This document shows positions 22,301 to 32,500 of a stretch of 64,000 bases of DNA, in pieces. The stretch spans positions 18,318,037 through 18,382,036 of the forward strand of contig NC_049991.1 of the NCBI RefSeq assembly GCF_000003815.2, in the 5' to 3' direction. This DNA comes from Branchiostoma floridae. Taxonomy: Eukaryota > Chordata > Leptocardii > Amphioxiformes > Branchiostomatidae. The first letter of the stretch is position 1. The number at the start of each line of letters is the position of its first letter. The notes under the pieces are model-generated. The model did no database searches. It saw nothing but the letters and a program-made list of their open reading frames with translations, and was not told the origin of the DNA. The position numbers and the translations under genes are program-made.

Positions 22301-25300
22301 TGTCAGGTTTAGGGCCTTCCATTAATCTTCACAAAGTCAGGATGTTTGTCTTAACTTTACTTGTAAATGTTACAGTGACTGCATAGAAGAAGAAGAACTT
22401 TATTGCACGACAACTGTAGATGATACAGTGTTTGGCAGCTTGTACATGCATATGCTGTATTGGAGTCGCCTATTGTCCACTGTTAAAGGTTCGTGGCTTT
22501 ATTTCTAACAGGTGTGTCACTTTAAGAAGGGTACGGAGATCTGTAACTACAGCTACTCCAACACTATCCTGGCTGTCAAGCTCAACAGACTTGTGAGTAT
22601 CCAATTTTCTCTTCTCTTCTTTTTCTCAATATTTTTCTGTATATTTGTACTTAATTTGTTTGGTCTAGGGTTCTCAGACCTATAGCAAATAAATGTGAGA
22701 CTGACATTATACTATAGACAGACTGAATACAGTCCAAGTATGTTTAAACATTGGTAAGATTCCTGTACAGACAGATTGAATGTTGAGCACAAACATCTTT
22801 GTACACATCCAAGTGTTTTATTCAACACCTTTCATGGCAATTCTGACGAGCTCACATGATATACTTCAGCGTGGGTGTTACAGATACAGTCCCAAACATT
22901 AAGTATTTATACATATACATAGATAGCTAATGCTGTATTTACAATGCAGGACCAAACATAACTTGCCCTGAGAAAAGTCACAAATGGTGCCTTAAAAAAC
23001 ATTCAGCTAAATAAAAACCTGTGTGCAAAGAAGTTTGTTATTCAGTGACTTGTAACCGGATGAAAATTTTCACGGAGATAGAAATATGAGTTTATTTCTG
23101 TTACAAATTTTCACCGGGTTTACTTTTTTTATCTGTCAATGAAGGTTTAACCTCCAGGTAATAAGATATGCAAGGTGACAGTTACTCAGGCAACAACCTT
23201 ATGAATTTGGAAGAAAACTTTACAAATTTAATCCATTTGCTGGAGTTGTAAACTTTGTTGCATTGGTTGGTATGTAAGATCATTGATGAAGCCAGGATTA
23301 TTTATAAGCTGGTAATATGTACCTGAAACAGCCCACTCTTGTTTTGCTTATCTTATCGGATTAACAGCCATAAGAGACAAAGAGCCCTGATTGTTGTACC
23401 TTAGGATTAGGTGTAACTTGATACAGTACCATGACTCAATACACAACTGTCTTGCCTTGCATATTTCTGCATGCCTGCATTGATGTGGGAAACAAGCAAA
23501 ATTTATTTACATGCATCATGATATGAATTGCAATGTGTTTGCATAACTGGAAACGGTTTGGTTGTTTGGCTCAGGACCCATAAGTGCTGGGTTTGAAGCC
23601 CCTATCGTGCCACTGATGTTGAGAAAGGCACTTTACAGAATCTTCCTCACTGTACCCATGTGTAAAGATGGGAACCTGAATTCAGTTGGGGAGATAAAAC
23701 GTGGTTAGAGGAGAGAGATGGGCTCTGCCCACTACTACTGTGCCTCAGACATAACTTGGATAACAACTTACTGTCCCACAACCTTAGATATGTGCTTTAG
23801 ATCTACCTTTACCATTCAATAGATTGTATGAATATTGATATGGATCAAACTTGAAACTATTATTGAGAGTTGTTGTGATATTGATCAGTATGTGTACATG
23901 TGCACTACCGTAATAGTAAACAAAGAGCCACAGACACTTATTAAAGATAAACGCTGCTTACAGGACTTGTGCAAAAATTTGGTCTGGTTACTCATTGCAC
24001 AACTCCAGTTCCACCTGCATCACCAGGTAATCTGCCTGCATTTTGAAAGTCAAATTTTATGAAACAAACTTGAAATTTTTGTTATTTAACTTAGAAAAGC
24101 CGGCCCTCTATACTGATTGAAACACACAATGTAGGGGCCACCTACGCTCAACTGCACTGCATGGCAAGGACCGTGATGTGTAGGTATGCAGAAAAAGTAT
24201 TTTGAGCCTTGCTACATGCATATCCAGGGCTCGAAATACCACCTGCATATGCACTGGTTCAGGCTTTTAGCTAGGAATTAATTGTAGGGCGTCCGAAGTA
24301 ATCGGAGTGATCCGCGCTGCGAAGTGGCTTGGCGAAGCCGCGCGGTGAGCGCCGCAGGCGCGAGTATTGTAAGGGGGTCCGGGGGTATCCCCCCCTGAAA
24401 ATTTTGAAATTATAACCCTCTGAAATGCTATTTCCTGCATTTTGAGGTGCATATTTTGTAGAATTCAGCCAAGATTTTTTTGTGTCTGTTACAATATGTT
24501 TGCCCTGACTGAGGCTGGGAGGAGTTTACCGGCGAAAATCGGAAAAAATTTGGGCGTCCGTAGTGCGTCTTGCTTAAAAGTATTGCGTCCGATTTCTTAT
24601 GTTTGTTAGGACAGTGCGTCTAAATGACGCGTTGATGCATGCCTAGCTAAAAGCCTGCACTGGTTAGTGCAGGTAAAAGTGGAGCTGTGCAGGTATTTCT
24701 GGTGTCTACCTGCACCTAACCTGCACTGGTCCATGTACTTGGTTTAGATGTACACGATGATTGTGCTATAATATAGGTGTACATGGATTGTTATCAGCTG
24801 CATTGAATGTTACCACTACCTATTAAATAGCAATGGTTCCTGAACAATTTTTGTATGGTCTATACTTCCTAAATTAAGAGTGGTGCAGGTAAAATTTGTC
24901 TGGTGCAGGTAATTTTCAATCTTACCTGCACCAATGCTGGTACGCAGAAAAAATTACTTTGAGCCCTGATCAATAAAGATTTTGTATCTTCCCTCCCCAC
25001 CCCCAGAGGCTGATCGTGGCCCTAGAGGAGAGCCTGTACATCCACAACATCCGTGACATGAAGGTGCTGCACACCATCCGCGACACCCCGCCCAACCCCC
25101 TGGGGCTCTGTGCCCTGTCCATCAACAACGACAACTGCTTCCTCGCCTACCCAGGGAGCGCGCAGATCGGCGAGGTGCAGGTCTTCGACACAGTTAACTT
25201 GGTAGGTGTTTATCTCATCTGTAATATTATATACTCATCCGCGACACCCCTCCCAACCCCCTGGGGCTCTGTGCCCTGTCCATCAACAACGACAACTGCT

Positions 25301-28300
25301 TCCTCGCCTACCCTGGGAGCGCGCAGATCGGCGAGGTCCAGGTCTTCGACACAGTCAACTTGGTAGGTGCAGGTTTGACAGTGGTATTTTACAAAATGAT
25401 TGTCTCCTGCATCCTCTCGGTTGTCAGGCAGACTAATGACTGTAGTTGTATATTTGTAAGTGAGCAAAGAGGTGCAGGTCTTCAACACAGTCAACTTGGT
25501 AGGTACGGTGATGACAATGATATGTAAGCATGTCTTGTAGGCCTTCCCTAAATTGGTGGAGGAGCAAAGAAAGACATTAAGTCAGAGTTATGGTGCAGAT
25601 CGTTATACAATTTCAACCATCCAATGCCGGCCGAGAATCCAAATTCTAAGGCAGCCTTTTCTTTCATGACAAACAATAATTGAATTTGTTGAGATGTATG
25701 CATGAATATCCCAAGAAAGGTCTCAGAACATGCAACCGTAAAACAATCGTACAACAAGTGATCAGATGCTTGATAAATTCAAAATTATTTTCTGTACAGA
25801 TCTTTTTACAGTCTACAGCCTTTTACAAGTTGTAAATCGTGAACAAAAGACATTTTTCATTCCAGCGTGCGGTAACCATGATTCCGGCTCACGATAGCCC
25901 CCTAGCGGCTTTACAGTTCAACGCACCAGGAACCAAACTAGCAACTGCTTCAGAAAAGGTTTGTCCATCTTTGTAATTATCTGATTACATATTTTTAATC
26001 TATATATATTACATCAATCAAAAACGAATTAATATACAGAAAAGAAAAACATGCAGGGGGATTTTCCAGACAAATGTTATAGTTAGATATGTTGCCAATT
26101 GAATTTTCACACATAAATTTCATTCAATGTTTTAGTTACATATGCCATAAAAATGTAGTATTTCTCCTTCTATCATGTTATGCAATAAAAAAATGTCAAC
26201 TAAATTTGTAATGTTTATCTGTTCACAGGGCACAGTTATAAGGGTATTCTCCATACCTGATGGACAGAAGTTGTTTGAATTTAGAAGAGGTGTTAAAAGG
26301 TAAGCAACAAGCAAAATTTATTTGCACACCTAGATAATAAAAAAAAAGCTTTTAGAAGAGGTATCAAAAGGTAAGCCTACAACTCTTCACTTGCACACCT
26401 AGATATTTAACCTTAATACTTATAGTGGCATCATTAGTTTTATGATCAAAGCTTTCCAGCATCTCTTGACAAAGCCACCTGTACATGTATTGATGTAAAC
26501 ACTCAGCTGGGCAACACTCTATATCATGTTTGATTAAACTGCAGTAGAAGACAGAAAAGTTGACATCAAATCAGATTTCTAACTTAATTTTGCATTCCCC
26601 AGGTGTGTAAGCATCTATTCCCTAGCCTTTAGTATGGACTCCGTGTTCCTGTGTGCATCCAGTAACACAGAAACTGTGCACATCTTCAAACTGGAGGGAC
26701 CCAAGGAGAAAACGTAAGGGGAACAAATTACATGTCACGTATACATAAAATTGTAATTCATTATCAACTGTATGTCTCATTGTTTTCATTCTACCCTATC
26801 CTTTTTATATAAGGGTACAAAACTTCAATGGAAGCCATGAGACATGTAATAACATTGTACATATGATATGATATTGCTCTTTTTTCATTAACTAAATGTA
26901 TAGCATTTTTTACGATGGAATTTAGATAATTTGAATATTGAATTACAAAAAGAAATACATTTCCGAGAGAACTTATCTGCATCTCAATTCTCAAAGAACA
27001 AAACACATGAATTACAGATGTTGAAAATATCACTGTAGTTGTTTATTGCCCTTATATAGACCTGATGATAGTTGTGTCTCCCCATGGGGTTTTCTGTAGG
27101 CCTGCCGGAACAGAAGAACCTCAGAGCTGGATGGGTTACTTCGGGAAGGCTCTGATGGGGGCTGGGAGTTACCTGCCCACCCAAGTCAGCGCCCTTATAC
27201 AGATCTAACATTGTTGTGTCTCCCTATGGGGTTTTCCTGTAGGCCTGCTGGAACAGAAGAACCTCAGAGCTGGATGGGGTACTTTGGGAAGGCTCTGATG
27301 GGGGCTGGGAGTTACCTGCCCACCCAAGTCAGCGACATGTTCAACCAGGGAAGAGCCTTCGCCATCGTCAAGCTACCGTTTGCCGGCCTGAAAAATATTT
27401 GTGCCCTCGCGATGTGAGTTGGTGCATGCTTGTCTGCAATCTGTAATGTTCTGTTGTCAGCATGCATATAAGCACTTGTAAGATGCATTAAGTTTTTATT
27501 TTTTTTATATTTCAAACTTTGCAAGTGTACTGAAGATAATAAAACCTGTCATAGACTAGTCCTTGATAACAGTCTAGATATATAGATAGCCTTAGTGTCC
27601 TTTTAGTCCAGCCAATTTTGAAAATGGAAAAATAATCTTTTCTTCATTGAAACACATAAAATATAAAGATTGACTGGCAAACTATAAGATGAAGTGTTTT
27701 AAGTGCTACTCTTTTTGTCAAAATCTTACAAGCTTTAATACACTCATTGAGAAGTGAATCGTGTCAGGTGTCATTATACTTCTCCATATAAATTTGAGAG
27801 ACAAATCCTAGAGGCAAGACAGAGAAAGAAGAAAGGGATAGAGGGGTCGAACACTGGAGAAGTGTTCACCTGCACCTTCTGTGGACCAGGCTACCATGCC
27901 AAGATTGGACTTATTAGTCATCAAAGGCACTGCCAGGCAAGAACTGTAACCAGTAACTGACTGAGGCCCTGATTGAAGCTGTCGACCGTCTCACGAGACA
28001 AAAAGAGCCGAAGAAGAGATAAATTTGTTCTACTCATTATGATATGATTGTGTAGATACTTGTCTATATTTCCATGTCCTGTTGTGTTCCAGAATAAGCA
28101 AGCTCCCCCGACTGTTGGTGGCCTCAGCAGATGGTTATCTGTACATCTACAATGTGGACCCAGCCGACGGGGGAGAGTGTATGTTACTCAAACAGCACAG
28201 GTAGGGAAAACCATCCATGTTGGGTAACAACCTAACCGAGCATTACAATGTATTTCCTTCTTTCCTTGTAAATCTGTACATTTTGAGTCAAAGATCAGAG

Positions 28301-30235
28301 GCAAGAAAATCCCCAACTATTTTGCATGGTCATTGTTCTTAGGAAAACTACAAACTACAAAAACACATTACACATCTTGAGAATGTTAACTTCTACACCC
28401 ACCACAAGGAAGAAACATTCCCCAATGATCTCTCAAATCCTCCCAAAAATCAAAAGTGGGTTTGCTTCTGCATCCAGATGTGACTGCTTCATCACAACTA
28501 CCTGTAGAAGAAAATATTTTATCATCTTCTTTGCCACTGTGAAATGAAATGAAATATATGAATGACTGAATGTTTCTTTCTTCCAGACTTGATGGCAGAA
28601 CAGACGGGACGGAATCCAGTGAGTCGCTGACCAGCGCCCCTCGGGACAAACCATTGACGGCGGCGGCGGGGCCCTCGTATGCTGCTAAGGTGATGTCCAG
28701 TCAACCCCAGTCCTCACCCCCCAAGGAGGCCTCACCACCTAAAGATGGTACGGTCTATCACATGTCTACTTAATGCACTGATATATAGTCAGCATCTTAG
28801 CTGTTACTTTCAGAAAATTCTGATTTCTTACACTGAAGTCTTGCTACAAATAAAAATGTCAATAGAGGGTTGCACACCTTCAGATGAATCTTTTGACAAA
28901 CTCCTTGAAGCTTGACGTTAACGGTGCACACACCAATTCTTCCGCGACAGGGGTCCTAGATAGTATGCGACAAAAATGTGACGAAAGGGTCTCAAGGGTC
29001 CATGTTTGAGTTCAAATTTCTCAACATTTAGCTACGGCCGCGTGGCGCATTGGTACAGTTGTACACCCGATCCCTCGATCTCGGAAGTTAAGCAACGCGG
29101 GGTCCGGATAGTGCGTGGATGGGGGACCAACCAAGGACGTCCGGATTGCTGTAGCCTCACGAAGTTTTCCACAAAATCGTCTTCCGGGAGGGACGTAAGA
29201 CGGGGGTCCCATGCTCGAGGAGGTGCCTCAACCACGTTAAATAGCCTCATTACTCATACTTGGGGTACCTACTGGCTGGCAAAATACACCAGATGATTAT
29301 AATCTGCTGCGGAGTGGCATTAAATACTGGCATGGCTAAAAAGCGTAAGAAGTGATATGTTTTTGGTGTAAATTGGTTTTGGGCCCGACTGTCACTTCCT
29401 TGTATTTCTACGCGTTGGAAGTGATTCGCCTGTTGACCCAGATTCCCCGTCCATATGCGTTCTGTGAGCCGTGTTGCTATGCCTCTCGCGTCGGGTTATT
29501 GTGAAAATCTCAGTGTTACGATTTTCTTTATTTTTTGCTTGATTAATCTTAGGTGTATTCTCTTTCCGGCAATATCAGTCATTTTCATGACTAAAATATA
29601 GGTGATGGGTTTATTTCCACGTCAAAATGCCCCTTTTTTTGCATACTTTTTTATGTGAAAAAATTTTTCTCCCCCAAATATTACGAAAAGTAGAGAGAGT
29701 GAAGAAACTGAAACCCGGCTGTTCTTAAAGCTAGAGTGATACCCTTCATTCCCATATATGGCTTTTCTGCTTTAGATATATTTTCTTGAAGAGACGGCCT
29801 CTCCACTTGAGGGTGCGCAGCCTCGATTTGAGACCCCAAATAAACTGGGGTGTGCGCCGGTAAGAAATTTGTTCAGTTCCCTGGAGCCATACACAGATAT
29901 AGAGTGGAACAATTTTCCAATGCTTATGTACATGTACATGTAATATCTTATCTCCTCAGCAGACGGCTGTACGGCTAAGGCACACAGCCACGAGGGGACC
30001 ACAGTTCTCATATACTGAGTACTACAATAGAACAGTGTTCCAATGCTTATGTTATTTCTTTTATTTAGACCTGTACCATTACGGAGGGAGCCCCCAGTCG
30101 GGAGGCGCAGTGGGGGGACCACAGTTCCCCTCAGGGGCACCGCCGTATTTGGCGGATGAAGACACCAGGGATCTGACCGGGCTGCGATTGGACGACGAAA
30201 ACGAGTTCCCTCCCATGACGCACCACAACGACTGA
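19352..30235 (+). CDS. WIPI2: WIPI2, PI3P-binding PROPPIN of autophagy
   Basis: Seven-bladed WD-type beta propeller. WIPI2 reads PI3P on forming autophagosomes and recruits ATG16L1. Twelve coding exons: 19352-19422, 19559-19641, 21920-22005, 22512-22592, 25007-25201, 25866-25958, 26229-26299, 26603-26713, 27243-27413, 28093-28200, 28587-28747 and 30069-30235. All are GT-AG and in frame, giving 465 residues (human about 454). Diagnostic blocks: [18 protein letters not shown] at the N-terminus; the PI3P-binding FRRG at residues 221-224; [15 protein letters not shown], whose Arg106 matches the human Arg108 reported to contact ATG16L1; and a C-terminus ending [12 protein letters not shown], as in WIPI2 rather than WIPI1. 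Exons 3, 5, 7 and 9 each have tandem copies of a splice junction next to them; the exons listed are the ones that keep the frame. Confidence 0.97.
20125..20490. repeat. Tandem duplication (~180 bp) in WIPI2 intron 2
   Basis: The block CTGTCATTATCTGCCTCACAG ... GTAAAACTACCTGTGCAC ... TTGCTGTTTTTGT occurs twice in direct order, from about 20133 and about 20316, with roughly 80 percent identity by eye. No coding potential. Confidence 0.7.
21491..21937 (+). repeat. 76 bp minisatellite carrying copies of the WIPI2 exon 3 acceptor
   Basis: Six copies with an exact 76 bp period, judged by GCAG at 21536, 21612, 21688, 21764, 21840 and 21916. Each contains a pyrimidine-containing tract, the AG and the first 18 bases of exon 3 (AAAGTGAGGATGTGTGCA). 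Only the last copy continues into the true exon (21920-22005). Splicing to any earlier copy would read into an in-frame TAA or TGA in the following unit. Confidence 0.95.
22139..22253. repeat. Long hairpin in WIPI2 intron 3
   Basis: Arm 1 starts GTCCATCTTGTTCACGGAAT and contains CTTGCGAGAGTGCA. Arm 2 mirrors it (TGCACTCTCGCAAG ... ACAAGATGGAC). Stem about 43 bp with a few mismatches and a roughly 30 bp loop. Probably a small inverted-repeat element. Confidence 0.85.
23550..23800 (+). mobile_element. tRNA-derived SINE-like element in WIPI2 intron 4
   Basis: GTTTGGCTCAGGACCC and GGGTTTGAAGCCCC resemble degenerate A- and B-box parts of a tRNA head. They are followed by a body (GAGAAAGGCACTTTACAG ... 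CCTCACTGTACCCATGTGTA ... ATGGGCTCTGCCC) of a type common in deuterostome SINEs, from memory. No target duplication located. Confidence 0.5.
24225..24968. mobile_element. Inverted-repeat element, CAGGGCTCGAAATACC family, copy 2 (interrupted)
   Basis: Same ends and internal TGCAGGT motifs as the element at 8484-8796, here in WIPI2 intron 4. It is split by a second element at 24260-24657; without that insert it would be about 340 bp, close to copy 1. A partial right end also lies just upstream (24186-24212). Confidence 0.85.
24260..24657. mobile_element. Nested hAT-like element with perfect 8 bp target duplication
   Basis: 16 bp perfect terminal inverted repeats CAGGCTTTTAGCTAGG / CCTAGCTAAAAGCCTG. 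The target duplication CACTGGTT is present at 24252-24259 and 24658-24665. Removing the insert and one copy restores the host element's sequence, as judged against copy 1. An 8 bp duplication with CAGG ends is typical of hAT transposons. 398 bp, GC-rich centre, no ORF, so non-autonomous. Confidence 0.92.
25236..25504 (+). repeat. WIPI2: Duplicated 3' part of WIPI2 exon 5 with two extra donors
   Basis: 25236-25368 repeats 25075-25207 at a 161 bp offset: the last 127 coding bases of exon 5 plus GTAGGT. It lacks the acceptor and the first part of the exon. A third, shorter copy (25469-25504) repeats the last 30 coding bases and again GTAGGT. The original junction at 25201/25202 keeps the frame with exon 6; the copies are pseudo-exon fragments. 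Confidence 0.93.
26348..26404 (+). repeat. WIPI2: Duplicated end of WIPI2 exon 7 with second donor
   Basis: TTTAGAAGAGGTATCAAAAG|GTAAGC at 26351-26376 repeats the exon 7 end (26280-26299) and its donor at a 71 bp offset. The match continues into intron sequence (TTGCACACCTAGATA). The coding part includes the bases for the basic R-R-G motif. Confidence 0.88.
27049..27190 (+). repeat. WIPI2: Duplicated start of WIPI2 exon 9 with extra acceptor
   Basis: Copies 143 bp apart. The upstream copy has its own acceptor (TTTTCTGTAG) and the first 91 bases of exon 9 (27100-27190), differing from the true copy (27243-) by a few substitutions. It then runs into the next unit instead of the rest of the exon, reaching an in-frame TAA at 27206-27208. 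Confidence 0.94.
27780..27957 (+). pseudogene. 3' remnant of a non-LTR retrotransposon ORF in WIPI2 intron 9
   Basis: The frame encodes [17 protein letters not shown], then [20 protein letters not shown] with a closing R-x-C, and stops. From memory, a C-terminal zinc knuckle of the form FTC-x-x-CG...RIGL-x-SH-x-R is typical of reverse-transcriptase ORFs of invertebrate LINEs. Only this tail is present; no RT domain nearby. Confidence 0.6.
29031..29350 (+). mobile_element. 5S rRNA-derived SINE in WIPI2 intron 11
   Basis: 29031-29156 aligns by eye with 5S rRNA from end to end: GCTACGGCC start, CCCGATC, GATCTCGGAAGTTAAGC, then GTGCGTGGATGGGGGACC (the internal control region) and GTAGCC at the end. 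It continues into a non-5S body (GGGAGGGACGTAAGACGGGG ... GCGGAGTGGCATTAAA). A 5S head with an unrelated tail is the SINE3 layout, not a 5S gene. Confidence 0.8.
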
Positions 30236-31157
30236 CCCTGTCACCATGGCAACACACCCTGTTACCATGGCAACACATTCTGTCACAATGGCAACACATC
30301 CAGTCACCATGGCAACACATCCGTCTCCTAGCAGCTTCCTCCTATAGCAGGACCAGGTGTCAATCATCAGGCCACACCTTTCATTCCATTCGTTTTCAGA
30401 CATTTTACAGTTTGATAATTCAATAAGAAGACAAAAAAGACTGAGGGCTGTGAAGAAAACTTTAGGTTTGTCCTAACTCTGATTTTCTGTTGATCTTCCT
30501 ATTCCACATTCTTCTTCCTTTTTTCCAAATTTTTCTTCTTTTTCTTCAAATCTGACTTCTGAGAATGCACAAATTTCAAACTGGTGTGGCCTTACCTGCA
30601 ATACCGTGTAACGTCCACAGGAGGCGCTGTTGTACCATATACAGTACTGGAAAATGACTGTAAAGCACAGAGAAGGATCATGGACAAGAGCAATCACATA
30701 ATGTAACCCCTCGAGGTCTTAAACCAATGATGGCTTCCATTATAAATGTAAATGATGTACCTAGGGTCTAACAATAGACTCTGTAGAGCTGGTTTTTCTT
30801 AGCGTATCCTGTGTGTTAGTCAAGTTATTTTATTTCCAGGTCCATTGAATCGATGATAAGTTAGGAGCTGCAAAGCTGGTATATGTTGTTCTCAGACCAA
30901 ACGATATGTGGTAATATCACGAAAGCTCCTCTGCTCTGTTAGTTAAACACAGTATATAGCTGAATTTTGTTTCTGCACCTGCATTGTAATCTTTCTGTAG
31001 GAAGAAAGTTCAGCTATCTGCTAGATATATAGTATTTTTTCAATGGAACTGCTTTTAAAAGTAAGCAGGGTCCTATACAAGAATGCAATGCTTTGCTGTG
31101 CAGTGTTGTTTTCCCCAGATTTGTGTGCATTTAGGTATGTTTTAGTTAGAAAATAAA
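30236..31157 (+). other. WIPI2: WIPI2 3' UTR
   Basis: From the TGA to a canonical AATAAA at 31152-31157, followed by an A-rich stretch. It contains the X-box array at its start. No other ORF of note. Confidence 0.55.
30240..30316. promoter_or_regulatory. Four phased RFX/X-box-like palindromes after the WIPI2 stop
   Basis: GT[CT]AC[CA]ATGGCAAC occurs at 30240, 30261, 30282 and 30303, exactly every 21 bp, starting five bases after TGA. The second copy, GTTACCATGGCAAC, fits the RFX X-box consensus very well. This is at the same time a 21 bp minisatellite in the 3' UTR. Binding is inferred from the motif only. Confidence 0.75.
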
Positions 31158-31847
31158 GTTTAAAAAAAAGATTTCTTGTCAAGCCAGTCCGGTTTCAGTG
31201 TTACCTGTGTTTATAAAGATGTTACATGTATGTGTACAGTCAGTGCTTCAAGACTGATCAGAAATATCGCAAATCTCAAAACCCTAGTCAGATAAACAGT
31301 GGCAAGTTTGATTTGGAAAAACACTGAGGACTTGGAATGTGCATTTAAAGCCAAATATCTCATCTGCAAAACTGGTGACAAGAATAATGGTACCATGGTA
31401 AAGTGGTAGATAAAAGATAATGTTTCAAACTTAACTTTTATCAGCGAACTCCACCAAGTGAACGACTCATGGGGTTAGAATTGATTACCTTGTTCAATTC
31501 TCAGTGTCTTTCCAGATCTGAAATGGCCATTGTTCATTGTCATAGATGGGTTTAAAGTTTAAACTGAAGTATTGATAACATTGTAAAGAATACAGAGTTG
31601 CTGTTGCTCTACCCAGAAAATTTCCTGTGATGTGTATAAACTGCTTGATTGTATCAGTCACCAGAGAAAATGTACATGTACAGTACAGCATGCTGGGACA
31701 CACGAAATATATGCTACAGTGTCTGTCTGTGAGAACTGTGTCTGTCTGGAAAACTGTCAGTGTCTATATCTGTGAATAGTTTCATCAGATTGGTACAAAT
31801 GTATGTCACCTAACAGCAAGACTCTTTGCACACAACGCAGTTTTTGT

Positions 31848-32127
31848 ATTCCACTGACATTTTGGTGAGCATTGTCGCCTTCCTCAAGGCATTTCTGACT
31901 GGTTTTTATTGCACTGCAGTGTAGCCTGTGTTAACTCAATCTCTTGCTAGCTGGGGTAGGGTGGCGGCAATTGTAGGGCCGGCCACTAGGGGTGTGAGTT
32001 TAGTCAGGCTACACTGCAGTGTAGGTGTCACTGTAATAGCAATGAATGCTTCATACAGTACAATCTGAACCAGTCAGAATTGCCCTGAGGAAGGTCACAG
32101 ACGGTCATTGAAAACGTCAGTGGAATA
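31848..32127. mobile_element. Inverted-repeat element
   Basis: Left arm ATTCCACTGACATTTTGGTG ... CTTCCTCAAGGCATTTCTGACTGG is mirrored by the right arm CCAGTCAGAATTGCCCTGAGGAAGG ... AAACGTCAGTGGAAT (60 bp arms, about 75-80 percent match). An inner palindrome CACTGCAGTGTAG lies between the arms. No ORF. Confidence 0.75.
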
Positions 32128-32320
32128 AAACACTTTGATGTGTACAACAAGTCTTGTTATTCCGTCAATGTCCATATCAGACTGCCTGCTGAACTGTGCT
32201 CTTTCACACAAAACTGTAACTAGACAGTAAGAAGGACAAATGTATTGTGTCTGGTTTGTGGCGTTTCTGTTCTTCATATATATGAAGTGGGATGCATGAT
32301 CCCCTTTGTTGTGAAAACTT

Positions 32321-32500
32321 AATCTCCAAGCAGATCCTACTGTAGCAGAAGATAGTATCAAAAGCTGGCAGAGGAGTGAAGCCGGCTTAGGAGTGTGTTT
32401 CGCTACCTGAGCTGCAAGGCAAATGGACACCTCTTGGCTGACTACACTCCTTGGCCAGTTTGGTACTATCTTATGCCATTGTAGGATCTGCTTGTAGATT
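32321..32500. mobile_element. AATCTCC inverted-repeat family, copy 1
   Basis: Ends AATCTCCAAGCAGATCCTAC and GTAGGATCTGCTTGTAGATT are inverted. The next bases (AGATAGTATC / GGTACTATCTT) extend the repeat to about 40 bp. Interior ACACTCC / AGGAGTG motifs are shared with the copies at 39459 and 40450. Confidence 0.85.

Noticed and set aside
29031-29156. Functional 5S rRNA gene
   Set aside because: Several changes in conserved 5S positions, and it is continuous with a SINE body; single copy rather than clustered.
29772-30403. Minus-strand Cys/His repeat ORFs (MCCHGD units)
   Set aside because: Translation of the 21 bp X-box array and the antisense of WIPI2 exon 12.
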